A stretch of DNA of 64,000 bases from Heterocephalus glaber. Lineage: Eukaryota; Chordata; Mammalia; Rodentia; Bathyergidae. A program made the translations under genes and the position numbers. This document shows positions 45,410 to 56,119 of the stretch, one piece after another. The stretch spans positions 11,758,174 to 11,822,173 of the forward strand of contig NW_004624795.1 of NCBI RefSeq assembly GCF_000247695.1. Direction: 5' to 3'. Every line of letters starts with the position of its first letter. The first letter of the stretch is position 1. Below the pieces are notes generated by a model that made no database searches, was not told the origin of the DNA, and saw only the letters and a program-made list of their open reading frames with translations.

Positions 45410-45570
45410 CCATTCATTTAACCCTCCCCACAGCACCCTACCCCCAGGCTAGGCATTATGGTCTTTTATGCTTTACAGAAGAGGAAGCAGGAGATGCGAC
45501 ATTATGTGCCTAAGATCACACACTGCTAAGTGACCAAGCAGGACTGAGCCAGGAACCCTGGGCCAGCACT
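45410..45570 (+). repeat. MIR SINE
   Basis: 'tgcccattcatttaaccctc', 'gctaggcattatggtctttt', 'acagaagaggaagcaggaga', 'taagatcacacactgctaag', 'ggaaccctgggccagcactc'. Confidence 0.66.
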
Positions 45571-45984
45571 CTTTGCTTCCTTCTCCTCTCTTTCTCTCTT
45601 TACAGCCCATCTCACCCACTTAACACAGAGCTCCTTGAGTGCCAGCGTTGTGTCTTATCATTGTCAGTGTTACAGTGTCCTAAGTACTAGATCACTAGTA
45701 GATTCCACATCGACAGGAGTCACAATCATCCTAATGTGTGAAGCACCGTCTCCATGTCTTGAGCTGCTCGATTATCATCTTCTCCATAACTCAACAGCCA
45801 CGTTAGGAGGTTCAAAGATGAACCATCCGATGTAGCCATGAGGCTCTGTGAGCTCAAAGCCAAGGCCACCCCGGACCCTACCCTATGATTTTCCAACACT
45901 CGGCATAGTCAAGACCCAAAGCCAATACTCAAAAATCTATTGGATCAAACTGAATGTACGGATGCACAATTAGAACTCACTACT
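45571..45984. other. No gene; possible L2 3' end trace
   Basis: 'cagagctccttgagtgccag' (45628) with 'tgtgtcttatcattgtcagt' hints at an L2 3' end. Otherwise nothing. Confidence 0.35.
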
Positions 45985-46190
45985 ACCTAGCAGCCGTTAT
46001 GTCTCTACTACGTGCCAGGAAGGATGCTAGGGGCTGCACGGGCATCGGTTCGTTTATTCCCCACACCCTGTGAGGCAGGGCCCATTGTTGGCCCCACACT
46101 TTTGATATCTCACAGTGACTGAGACGGGAAGTGTGACATGCCCAAGGTCACAGGGCTGGTTGGGAGCAGAGATGGCGATGCAGCCCAGGG
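45985..46190 (+). repeat. MIR SINE
   Basis: 'tctctactacgtgccaggaa', 'ggatgctaggggctgcacgg', 'ctgtgaggcagggcccattg', 'gactgagacgggaagtgtga', 'catgcccaaggtcacagggc'. Confidence 0.68.
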
Positions 46191-46433
46191 TGACTCCTGG
46201 GAGTAAAACCCCAGCGACGGCAGGGTGAGCCAGGGGCACAGTGAGGAGCAAGTGGCCGTGAGACTCATCTGTCAGGTATCGTTTTCTTGGATGGCTATCT
46301 CGGCAGATCCTCCGGCCCTGCAGGACCAGATTGTCACCAAGCAAACGATGGCATAGACAGGCCCATTGCTCCTAGGGACATCTTATTTTTGCCCCTGCCT
46401 CCGGGCCTCAGCACGGCCCCTGTGCATTCCTAG

Positions 46434-46441
46434 TGACGTCA
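46434..46441. promoter_or_regulatory. Palindromic CRE (TGACGTCA)
   Basis: A perfect 8-base cAMP-response element, the CREB/ATF site, in repeat-free sequence at the start of a candidate conserved block. An 8-mer of this kind is expected only about once in the window by chance, less given CpG depletion. Confidence 0.5.
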
Positions 46442-46639
46442 CCCAGCTGTGCTCGCTCATCTCCCGAGAAAGCTCTGTCACAGTTAGAAGGGGGTGGGGG
46501 CCGGAGAGGGATGACACGGAGACAGGCTGCCTCCGGTGCTGCACCCGAGGAATGTGTTCCAGCTCGGCCCCTCAGCCCCACTGTGCTGTGTGGGGAGGGT
46601 CCCCAGGCAAGGTCACTCCCCGACGATCAGAAGGTAGAC

Positions 46640-46960
46640 GCCAAGGCCCCCAATGCCCAGGCTAGAAATGAAAAATAATCCAACTGAATAAATAAATCAC
46701 CAAAGAGAGCAGCAACCACCGTCTGCCAAGAAATTTAATCCTAAATGGGGGGGGGGGGGACAGGGAGGACTGAGGCTCTGAAAAGATTTAATTGGTGATA
46801 GGGCCCTAGGAATATGTAAATAGTCTCTTGGTTTCTGTCCTAAAAAGAGAAACAGATGCCAGAAACCCTGAGCTGAGTTTTCATATGAAAATCCCTAAGA
46901 CCCGGAGAATGCCATTTAAAATGTACATAATTCGATCGGTATCTCCTACAGGGGAGGGCG
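46640..46960. promoter_or_regulatory. Candidate conserved noncoding block
   Basis: Repeat-free, AT-rich and dense in transcription-factor-like words: AATAAATAAATCA, AAATTTAATCC, GATTTAATTGG, ATATGTAAATA, CATTTAAAATGTACATAATT. No open frame of note. It contains a G13 run at 46747-46759. Similar word density is typical of conserved enhancers, but this is inference. Confidence 0.3.
46747..46759 (+). repeat. G13 homopolymer
   Basis: Thirteen uninterrupted G, the longest G run in the window. Confidence 1.
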
Positions 46961-47454
46961 CCTGACTGAGGTTTCCTTTTACAGCACCCCCAGCCCACTG
47001 TAAGACCCAGGCTCCCTTCTCCGTTCCCCACTCTCCTCCCCCAAAGCCCTAGGGTTCGAGGCTGGACACAGGAGGATGTCACGTTCTGAGCTCCGTGTGG
47101 GGGTCTGATCTCCAAAGCCTGTGGCTAAACATTAACTCACATCTAAATAAGGTTACCAATTTCCAAGTCCAGCCTCTGCTGAGAAACATCCGGAGACGAG
47201 AACTCAGGTCCCCGTTTCTCCCTCGGCAGCCAATCCCACGCGTTTAGACAGACACTTAGCACTTTCCCCAGACATTCATCTCCTTAAAGCTTTTTCCTTC
47301 TGCTCCCTGCACTCCACAAAACACTGTGGATCCTTCTTGTTTATAGGAAGTTCTGCTAGAAGCTGTCTAGGGTTGCAGGTTCCCACTGAAACAAAAGAAA
47401 ATGACCTGAGAGTTTAACGGAAGGAGTTTGGAGGGCAAAGGGAACCCAGGATAC
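46961..47454. other. No gene or recognised repeat
   Basis: Unassigned, moderately CpG-containing. Nothing supported. Confidence 0.4.
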
Positions 47455-47530
47455 TTGAGTTCTAGGCCCACTTTGCCTCACTGACTTTCAAGGGCCTCAG
47501 TTTCCTCATCTGTAAAATGGACAAAATGAA
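47455..47530 (-). repeat. MIR fragment (antisense)
   Basis: 'gcctcactgactttcaaggg' followed by 'gcctcagtttcctcatctgt' and 'aaaatggacaaaatgaagcc', the characteristic antisense MIR core. Confidence 0.58.
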
Positions 47531-49280
47531 GCCTGGCCTTTGTCAACGAGGGACAATACAGTGAGAAAGGAGAATCACTTGTTCGGAAGGTGAAACCATC
47601 CTATAAACATGACTCACGGTGGAAACACCACCTGAAACCGTGGAGGTGACAAATGAGTGAGCATAGCTGCTCTTCCTCTTCCTCGAATCTGAACCTGGGC
47701 CTTCAAGTTCCCCCAGCTCTGATGGGCCACAAGCCTCCTCTGAGGGGGCAGACCCAGGTGGGGCTTCCAGAGCTGCCAATCACCAAGCACTGGCCCATTT
47801 GCCTCCGGCCAGGGTGGCTTCCGTGAGCCGGTATGCCATTTCCAGGGGAGCAGAGACAGAGGGCAATGGCAGGAGGAAGTGGGGAGGGAGCTCTTCCCAT
47901 GTATTTGAACATTTGGCAAATGTGTATCAACCCAACTCTGCATGTAGCAGACTGGACAAAGTGCTGTGCAAGGGAATTTCCCTGACACTATAGTCAGTCC
48001 AGGAGGTGCACGGGACAATTTTACACGCGGTGGTGGACAGGCCCTACCTGAGCAGCCAGAAGCTGGAAGGGGCAGGGAGGAACTCTTCCCTCAAGCCTTC
48101 GACACCCCAGCTTGGGACTTCTGGCTTCTAGAACTGTGAAGGAACACACTTGCTTTGTTGTGAGTGGCCCCCCTCCCACCGCGCCGTGCATGAGAATTTG
48201 TCATGACAGCCCGAATCACACTGTGTGACCCCCAGTGCTGCCCCCAGCCTGGCCCTGCCTAGCTCTCAAGTGGAGCAGAGACAGGAGGACAGCATGTCAC
48301 CGCCTGGAGTAGCTGAGTCGATCACAGAAGTTTCTCAGCTGCTCTGTAGCTGCGACCTCGCTGCTGTAAAAGAGAGCGAAGACTGCTACCTTGCAGGGTT
48401 GCCGAGAGGCTCAGGAATGGTCACTAGGAAACACCAGATTCAGGCTCTGGGCTCCAGAAATTGAGCCCCACACGACTTCAATCACTCAGCATCCCCAGCA
48501 GCCTCATCCTGACACCGGGGAAGAGGCTTGGATGCCTGGTGTTCTGAGGCTGAGACGCCAGCTCCACAGGACTCAATCCCAGCTGGGAGGCGATGTGCAT
48601 CTGGACCTAGAGGTCTGGAGGGCCCGGGGTCCACTGTAAAAACATACTCTCCTGGAAAACCAAGGAAATATTGGATTCCTCCCAGACATGTTCTACAGGA
48701 TCATTCAGAGGAGAACATGGGGAAATGGATGGAAGAGCATCTTTCTGAACAGAAGTGAATTCTGGGGAAAGGTCAGACCGGCAAAGAGGCCATAGGGTAG
48801 GCAAGGTGACCTGAAGCACCACAGCAGGGCAGCACAAACAGAGCAAGGGGCCCCAGGGCAGGAAGGGGCTGTGATCTTCTGCTTGGGCCAACAGACACAG
48901 GAGAGGGTAGAAGTGCACAGGATGTAAAACAAGCACCCATATTCCAGATGCCAGAGACCTCCCCGAGGGTACCCCAAACCATTCGGCTAGAAGCAGCCCA
49001 CTCATTGTCCCTAGCATAGCCTGTACCAGTGATGGTGAACCTTTAAACGCTTTCAATGGTATGAATAGGCTTTTGCAGCACGCATGCCATAGGGTCACTG
49101 CCACTGTCCTAGAGCATACACAGAGGTTTCCTCAGGGCCAATGTGGCTATTCTGGGACCACATTCCCACAGTCTCCGAAGACATCAGTGGATGAACAATC
49201 ACTTTGCTAATGAACTATTAGCACTCTTATTCTAATAAGCAGTTCCAGTCTCTCTCATATCAGTCTTTTTCTTTAATGAA
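47531..49280. other. No gene; overlapping chance frames
   Basis: Minus-strand frames of 134 (47614-48018) and 165 codons (48607-49104) overlap plus-strand frames; none has a domain. 49028-49095 ('cagtgatggtgaacctttaa', 'gcagcacgcatgccataggg') resembles the terminal part of a hAT-type DNA transposon, too short to call. Confidence 0.4.
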
Positions 49281-49482
49281 TTTTTATTCTTTCTTTTTTG
49301 GTGCTGAGGATTGAACCCAAAGCCTTCATACTGAGCTACATCCTCAGCCCTTTTTATTTTTTTTATTTTAAGACAGGGTCTCGCTAAGAGTCTAAGTTGC
49401 CCAGGCTGGCCTTCAATTTGCAATCATCTTGCCTCAGCCTGCCAGAGTGTTAGGGTTACAAATGTGCGTCACCAGGTCAGCA
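49281..49482 (-). mobile_element. B1-ID dimeric SINE (antisense)
   Basis: T-rich start, antisense ID half ('ggtgctgaggattgaaccca', 'atactgagctacatcctcag'), then antisense B1 half ('agacagggtctcgctaagag', 'tctaagttgcccaggctggc', 'gcctcagcctgccagagtgt', 'tacaaatgtgcgtcaccagg'). Confidence 0.87.
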
Positions 49483-50098
49483 TTCATTTCTATTTGTTCA
49501 ATCACAACTGCCAATACAGGCCAGCAATTATTTCCTAGAAGAATGGGAAGATCAAAAGGAAAGCGGACTTATCTGTCCAGAACCAAGAAATCAAGAACAT
49601 GCAAACAGTGCATGTTACTCCAGGAGGTAAACATGCTATTTCCATGGGAGATCCACTGAGCTGAGGAGTCTCGTTCCGCGGGAAAAGCAGCGATGCAGAG
49701 CTGATGGTGGCACATATGAGATGCCCACATTCCCCCAAAGAACCCCTGGCTCTATAAAACGTGGTCCAGGGGTGGTTCCCAGGGAAGAGAGAGTTTGGAA
49801 GGTAGCTATGCTCCTCACTGGTCAAGCTGCTCTTCTGTGCCTCAAGAATCTGAAGATGTGGATTCAGACCTGCTTCCGACACTGGCTCTTCAACTCGCAA
49901 CTGAGAACTTCAATTACGTTCTCGGCCTCTATGGAATGGAAAGGACAACTTCGGTGGGCAGTCTGGGGCTCAAATAAGGTGAGTCATGGAAACACAGCTT
50001 GGGCAGATGGCACAGTACTCGAGGCAGGGCAAGCTTTTTCCTCCAGCCAATCTAGCGCTCCCTTTGTAACAGGCCAAGGACTATACGTTGAGCCAACA
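49483..50098. other. No gene; hosts the longest open frame
   Basis: A 201-codon plus-strand frame (49721-50326) is the longest in the window. It has no recognisable domain, no compositional bias, and is opposed by a 121-codon minus frame. Parts of 49850-49960 and 50270-50360 look like decayed antisense MIR. I do not call a gene. Confidence 0.45.
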
Positions 50099-50112
50099 GC
50101 ACCACCTGGTGG
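50099..50112 (-). promoter_or_regulatory. CTCF-like core motif
   Basis: The minus strand reads CCACCAGGTGGTGC, matching the CTCF core at 13 of 14 positions. With the plus-strand motif at 33445 it would form a convergent pair 16.7 kb apart. Confidence 0.3.
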
Positions 50113-50734
50113 TCAGCACAAGATCTGGCACACCACACAAGGGACCTCGCATTTCTTCAGTCTAGTCATAAGGAGGATCCCATCACAAAAAGATGGCCCC
50201 CCAAGTAGGACCTGGTTGAGAGAACCCCCACAGTCAAGAAGGAAACAAGCTGACCCGTTTATAATTCATATCCGAAGGTGGACCTTGGGTTCAGTCCAGC
50301 CTAAACAAGACTATTCCCTTTGCTAAGCCTGTTTTTTCATCTGTATAAGTGATACTTTATAACGAAACAGAGCTGTATAATGAAAACAATGCTTTATTTG
50401 AAGATATCAAAAATGAAATACACATAGGTGCAATGACAGTCATCTATTAGACACTTAAAACATATACATAGGTAGAAAAATATAGATACAGATACAGATA
50501 TAGATATCTCAGTAGCCTGTCTGATCGCAAAAGCTACCTGGTCTCTAAACAACACCTGGACACATTCCTGTGCCTTGAGACTGTCTCCAAGCAAACACAC
50601 TGGACAGCCAGCTCTCTCCTGGGCCAGTTCCCCTGCTAGCCCCGTGAGCTTTCACCTCCCCGCCTCTGGGGGGCACTGCTCCAAAGCCAGACCTGTGTGG
50701 GAGAAGCTAGCATTCTGGCAAAGGAAGGAGATCA
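50113..50734. other. No gene or recognised repeat
   Basis: An AT-rich patch with ATAGATA/CAGATA words at 50470-50510 is a short imperfect GATA-type repeat. Nothing else. Confidence 0.4.
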
Positions 50735-52960
50735 TTCATTCGTTCCTTCATTCATTGAAAGTGCTGAGCATTTGAGACACAGATAAACATGGCTTCTGGC
50801 CCCAAGAAGCCTTCATTCCAACTTGGGAGGCAGAATAATAAAGAAATGAATAAACACAACAGGCCACGTCCTCTGATAGAGATGTGAACTGCTTAGAAAG
50901 GAAACACAGAGGAGAAAGTACCCAACCCAACCAGGGGAAATGGGAAGGATTCAGCCATTCGACTGATATGTGAAAGAAGTTACCAAGTGCCCTGCACAGT
51001 GTGAGGATCTGAAGATCCAGGGATGAATTAAAACCAAACTCTGGCCCAAAGAGGCTGTGGTCACCGGGGTTAGGGAAGGGTGCAGAGAGGACAGCATGCG
51101 GTTGGGACTGCAGGAGGTGTTGGTCAGGAATTGAGGCCAAAAGAGCAGCCAGAGCAGAGAAAGGCTGAAAGGTCAAATAGAGCAGGATCAGCCAAGTAAC
51201 TTCTCCTTGCCCACCCTCGGCATCTTCTGAAGGGCAGCTCTCACTCTGGGATCCAGGAAATGCAATCTCTCCTCTCCTTTCCTCTCCAAGATGACCTTCT
51301 CACCAACAGCCCCCAACTTCCCCAGGTCTTGGAGCTTTGGGCCTCCGCCAGCTCCCCGCCCACGTGAGGTTCCAGCACCCTGAGACCTAAAACCTGGAGG
51401 AAGTGGGGTGTGCACGCTACAGGGGGCCACAGAGGAGGTGGTCCACGGGCCCCCAATGCCTCTCCTTGTCAGTCCCAAGGGAGGTGAGTAGGAGCTACCC
51501 CTCCCTAGCAGCTCCCTTTCCTGTGAGCCTACTGCGTCCATCCCCTCTCAGGGGCAGCAGGCAAGATAATGAAGAGCCCAGGAGTTCACATCTGAGTTCC
51601 ACCACTGCCTAGCTGGGAGGGCTTGCACAAGTGGCTTAAACTCTCCATGTCCCCATTTCTTTACAAGATGGGAAAGAGTACTGTTGCAAGCATTAAATAA
51701 AGTAATGCACCAAATGCCTTAGAAGACTGCTGAGCATTTAGCCAAAACTCATTAAATATTAGCTACGGTACAACAGCAACTACTGCATGAGCGTCCCCTG
51801 AGAGTGCCAGGACTGGAGCTGCTGCTGCGAACCATGAAGCCTTACAGAGTTGATCGTCTGCTGAGAAGATGAGCTGTCCAACTCAGTAAGGCACGAAGAA
51901 TGTGTGATCTCCCACGGTGAGGAGCATTGAGACTGGATAGAATTAACAGAGAGAATAAAAGGAGTAAGAAGAAGCAATGGAATTACTTGGGAGTAATGAC
52001 ATTTAAGCTGAGACCAAAAGGATGTGCAGGAATGAGGTGATGAGCTATGGGAAGAGACGCCAAGGCCCTGAGGTGGCCAAGAACACTGAGCCACCAGGAA
52101 CTGGAAGCAGAGAGTCTGTGCAGCTGCCATGCGGTCAGCAACAGAGAAGGGGTCTGAGCTAAGGTTGGAAAAGCGAGCAGGAGCCAGTTCCTCCCCAGGA
52201 GTGAGGAACTGAGCTTTTTACTCTAGGTCAGTGGGAAGCCAGAGAGTGTGTGGGTGTCAAGGCATACTGTTCAGACTTATTTTGCAATTTCAAAAGATCA
52301 CTCTGCTGCTAACTATAAGAGTAGAGCTGAGGACCACAGAAAGGAAGTGATTACAAACAAGGAGGTAGCTGGGTCTAATGCAGGGACATCAGCAACACAG
52401 CCACAAATACAAGGAGTGAACTTGGTGCTGGGCTGAATGTGAGAGGTGAGGAAGAGAGAGACCGAAGATGACCTTTAGCTGAGATGAGGAAAGACTGGAG
52501 GAGGAGCAGGGGCCAAGCAGGATAAAGAGTCAGCTTTAGCAATGCCAGGCACACAGTTCCATGTGGGAGTGCGGAATTCCAAAGAAATGCACATTGGACA
52601 GCTATACTTGGAGAGGTAAGAACATAGAGGTGCCATGTCTAGGAATGGGAATGAATAAAATCACTTGTGGCGAGATTGTGGGAAGAGTAGAGAAAGGGGC
52701 TCAGGACCAGGGCCCTCAACATGTAAAAAGCAGGTAGAGAAACAGGAACCGACAAAAGGGATTGAGAAGGTGCCCCCTAGGCCTGAGCTGGGAAGGTTTT
52801 TAGGGTCCAGGCCTAGGCTGCTCCTTCTTCCCCCTCATGTTGGATTCCCGGGCCTGATGCCAACACACCCAGCAACTTGGAGGCCATTCATTGAGGATGA
52901 GGGTGAAAGATACCTAGAGACTCGCCTACAGATTGGAAATGCTCATCTGGGATTTCAGGT
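50735..52960 (-). mobile_element. L2-like ancient LINE segments (antisense), broken
   Basis: 50735-50870 has 'cattcattcgttccttcatt', 'gacacagataaacatggctt', an antisense L2 3' end. 51000-51070 and 51960-52620 continue with phrases such as 'taatgacatttaagctgaga', 'caaggccctgaggtggccaa', 'aaaagatcactctgctgcta', which follow a common ancient antisense LINE-type order. An antisense MIR lies within (51580-51770). Boundaries and continuity are uncertain; I see no gene. Confidence 0.4.
51580..51770 (-). repeat. MIR SINE (antisense)
   Basis: 'ttcacatctgagttccacca', 'ctgcctagctgggagggctt', 'ctctccatgtccccatttct', 'cattaaataaagtaatgcac', 'tgctgagcatttagccaaaa'. Confidence 0.64.
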
Positions 52961-54209
52961 ACCTGATTAATTAGCATCTATAGTATTTGTACTATCATAC
53001 ATTTTTGGGATTAGCATCTACTGCTGACTTCATTAATATGACTGGAGAAGAAGCTAGTGAGGAATAAACCCTTGGTCATGATGATGAAGAAATGGGTTCT
53101 TTCTGTCTAGGTTTGTGGAATGCGAGAACAGAGGAGATCTTTGCCTCATTTCCCAAGTGGAGCCCTGGAGAAGATGGTCCAGAAAAGGAGGCTCCCACAC
53201 AGCCTCACTGAGGTGCAAATAGGTAGTGTCATGAAAGCCGGAAACTGGTTCCTGTGTCGCTGAGTGAGGCCCAGAAGTTAGGGGAGAGAGACAGACCTCT
53301 TGCAACTGAGAGGAAGGAACGACAGACACATTCCCAACTGCACACATCAGCAAGGGCCCACATGGATCAGGGAACCTCACAGTAGAGACCTGCAAGACAG
53401 CCCCCCTAGAACTTAGGACCCCAAGGGTAATGCTGTGGGGCAGTTCAGGGCCAAAGGAAAATAGAACTGACCAACAATTACATATTATCCTCACGACAGA
53501 ATGAGAGCTTGAAACAGAAATTAAAGTTGAGTATTTGCGCATCTGAGATGGGAACTTTTCACTTAAAGCTTCTCCAATAATGGACTAAAAATTTTCTCTT
53601 GCCTTCCTCATGAAGTCGTGAGAAGCAAAATCTAATCATAGACTGCATAGGAAACTGTAAATTGCTCTGAAATATAGCATCATTATTGTTGTCATCATCG
53701 TCATCAATAGCTTCGGCTGAAATTGATAGGGGAGGAAGTGTCCAGCTCAGAAAGTATTTACAGCACGAAGGCCATGGCTCTGCATCCATGCTATGGCTAA
53801 TGCCCGCAAAGCCCAACTCGAAGGCCTTAGTCCTGAAAAGTGGCTCTTTACTGCTCAACCTTCCTATTCTTCTTCAACCCAAAGCAGCCCTGTTTCCTAG
53901 AGGTCCAGCAGTTGCTGCTGATGACAAGGGAGAAAAGGGATTTTGATGGAGAATAAAGCGTGAGAATCCCAAGGGGAGTCATCACCTTGTGTGGGTAACA
54001 GGTTGAGTCCACTTCATGCAGCCCGCACTGCCTTAATCCCCTGGTGCTTCCTTGTCCCCATGCAGAATCAGGACCACCTTCCCTCATAGAAAGGTCCTAC
54101 ATCTTCCCATAGCTACCAACAGCTTCTGGTATGTGTGGACCATAATGGAGACATTCCTTTATTCAAATAAACATGCATCTTTTCACATCCAGAAGTAGCT
54201 AAAAATAAT
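52961..54209. other. No gene or recognised repeat
   Basis: A minus-strand frame of 162 codons (53054-53542) has no domain. 53530-53720 is AT-rich with imperfect CAT/CGTCAT triplets (a short ATC-type repeat near 53680-53705) and looks single-copy. Confidence 0.42.
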
Positions 54210-54600
54210 TGGAATATTTATGAAGTACTCACCAAATGGCAGGCACTGTACCAAAAATGTCAATACCACATGCCCTTCTCAAAAAATTATCTTACCAGGC
54301 ATGGCAGTGCACACCTGTAATCCCAGTACTTGGGAGGCTGAGGCAGGAGGATCACTGTGAGTTCGAGGCCAGCCTGGGCTACATAGTGAGTTCAGGGCCA
54401 GCCTGAACTATAAAAGGAGACCCTGCCTCAAAAAACAAACAAAAAAAATGATCCTCATTTCAACAATAACATGCCTAAGACTCAGAAAAGCTAAGTAACT
54501 TGTGCAAGGTCACAAAGCTTGAACATGGCAATGTTAAATTCAAATCTAGGACTACCTGATTTGAAAGGCCAAGCCCTTATGAGCATGAAGCTATGTAGCA
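54210..54600 (+). repeat. MIR SINE split by a B1
   Basis: Left part 'tgaagtactcaccaaatggc', 'aggcactgtaccaaaaatgt'; right part 'ctcagaaaagctaagtaact', 'tgtgcaaggtcacaaagctt', 'aaatctaggactacctgatt'. The two parts join across the B1 insertion. Confidence 0.7.
54294..54438 (+). mobile_element. B1 SINE nested in MIR
   Basis: 'accaggcatggcagtgcaca', 'cctgtaatcccagtacttgg', 'gaggctgaggcaggaggatc', 'gttcgaggccagcctgggct', 'acatagtgagttcagggcca', then the repeated right part and A-rich tail. Flanks AAAAAATTATCTT and AAAAAATGATCCT are a degraded target duplication. Confidence 0.94.
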
Positions 54601-54644
54601 TCTTAGTTTATGTCCTCAGAGGCATGAGGTGTTATACGACCTCC

Positions 54645-54668
54645 ACTTTGCATGGTACCATGCAAAGT
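54645..54668. other. 24-bp perfect palindrome with paired octamer-like cores
   Basis: The left 12 bases are ACTTTGCATGGT and the right 12 are their exact reverse complement, ACCATGCAAAGT, with no spacer. Each half contains TTTGCAT/ATGCAAA, seven bases of the POU octamer ATGCAAAT. Lies 45 bases after the MIR, in otherwise unassigned sequence. Confidence 0.9.
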
Positions 54669-54779
54669 TAACTGCAATTCATGAATGTCAGAACCACGTC
54701 CTCACTTTGCAAATCTCAGTTGCCATGGAACTGCAAACTAAGGTTGGTCAGTGTTGTCCCTATTGCCATCCTCAGTGTA

Positions 54780-55170
54780 TCAGACTGTAATAATGCAGCA
54801 CAAGAGACCTTCCCAAAGCCCAGTGACCTGCAATAGCACGCATTCATTTGTGTCACTCTCAGGTTGAGTTGATTGGTGCAGCTCTGTGTCTGGCTGCAGG
54901 TCAGCTGGCTTGGCTCCAGGCAGGGGGGTGGGTTCAGCCCTATCCATGTGTTCACACAGTCTTCTTGGGCCAGAACAACCAGGCCATGTTCTTCTCATAG
55001 CAGATCTTAGGAGCACAAGAGGTCAAATTGCACATGATTATTTCAGGCCTCTGAGCATGTCTGTAGCATCCCATTGGCCAAAACAAATCAGCCAGCCAAA
55101 CCAACATCAATGGGGTGGAGAAGTGTATGCCACCCACAAAGGGAGGGCACTGTAAAGTCATGTAGAAAAG
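54780..55170. mobile_element. Ancient LTR-like repeat, antisense (unnamed)
   Basis: 'tgcagctctgtgtctggctg', 'caggtcagctggcttggctc', 'ggtgggttcagccctatcca', 'gccatgttcttctcatagca', 'atcccattggccaaaacaaa', 'atcaatggggtggagaagtg', 'cacccacaaagggagggcac': a phrase order I recognise as a common old mammalian repeat; family name uncertain. Confidence 0.42.
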
Positions 55171-55554
55171 AGAAGAATAAACAATTCTATTCTGGGAGTG
55201 AGAAATGAAGACCTGGAGCCTTTCAGGTCCCGTAAGAATCTTCATCGTCTCTACCACTAGACTTGGAGCTTAGTTAATAGATTGGAGGAGAACAGTTCTG
55301 ATGTCCTTCTGAGGCCTTCATGGGACACATGAGCCAATAGATTTCTCCTGGCCTCTGCTTCCCTCGGCACCTTCCTACCTCCCTGTGGTGTCTTGGCTCC
55401 TCTACTCTCTCCCGGCACACTCCTCTCAACTTCTACTCCTCTGGTTCTGACCCCTGCATAGTTCTGATCAAAACCCATTTGCTCAGAGATAAGCTAAACT
55501 CAGAGCCAAATGCATTATAATAAATAAAACTCCTCAACTTCACAGCTACTTCCC
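55171..55554. other. No gene or recognised repeat
   Basis: Nothing supported. Confidence 0.4.
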
Positions 55555-55715
55555 TACTTGACTTTCAGAGCTATATGAAGTAAGAAGGCATGGAATTGTT
55601 TTCCAGGTTCCCACTGTATGGAGGAGGAAATTGAGGCTCAGAAAAGTTATGTGATTTGCTAAAATCTCACAGTGGCCCGGACAAACTTGAATACAAGACT
55701 TCTGTCTCCAGGCTC
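55555..55715 (+). repeat. MIR fragment
   Basis: 'gttttccaggttcccactgt', 'atggaggaggaaattgaggc', 'tcagaaaagttatgtgattt', 'gctaaaatctcacagtggcc', 'gacttctgtctccaggctct'. Confidence 0.58.
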
Positions 55716-56119
55716 TGGTAAGGGAGGGAGGAAAAGTCGTCAAACCCAGATCCTGAAAACAACTCAGGTTTGGGCAAGTCAGACTGGGTTGAGAAAAATG
55801 TCTGAGGGAAAGGCGTGTTCCAGGAAGACTCCCTGCAAACACTTCCCTCCGGAAGTTTGGTCTGCTCATCTGTATAGAATCCAGGTCTCAACTGTCCTCC
55901 ACGGGGAGCTGGCCAGAGACACACAGGCCGCAAGAATTCAATGTCCTTCTGAAGGTCTTAAGAAGAACAGATTTTCATCTTAATTCTAGGAACTGTATGG
56001 GTTTCCTCATATGCACCTGGAGCACCAGTGAGACCCCATTTTCTGTTTCTCCAGGGTCTTCACTGCAGCTGCTCTTCCCTCCCCCATCCTCTCCACCCTG
56101 CTCCCACCTCTTCAGGCAT
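55716..56119. other. No gene or recognised repeat
   Basis: Antiparallel frames of 88-107 codons; nothing supported. Confidence 0.4.

Noticed and set aside
48607..49104. 165-codon minus-strand frame with a hydrophobic character
   Set aside because: Overlaps two other minus frames and plus frames; no family resemblance seen.
49721..50326. 201-codon open frame, the longest in the window
   Set aside because: No recognisable domain, no signal or membrane pattern, opposed by another frame, and parts of the DNA look like decayed antisense MIR. One frame of this length is plausible by chance in 64 kb.
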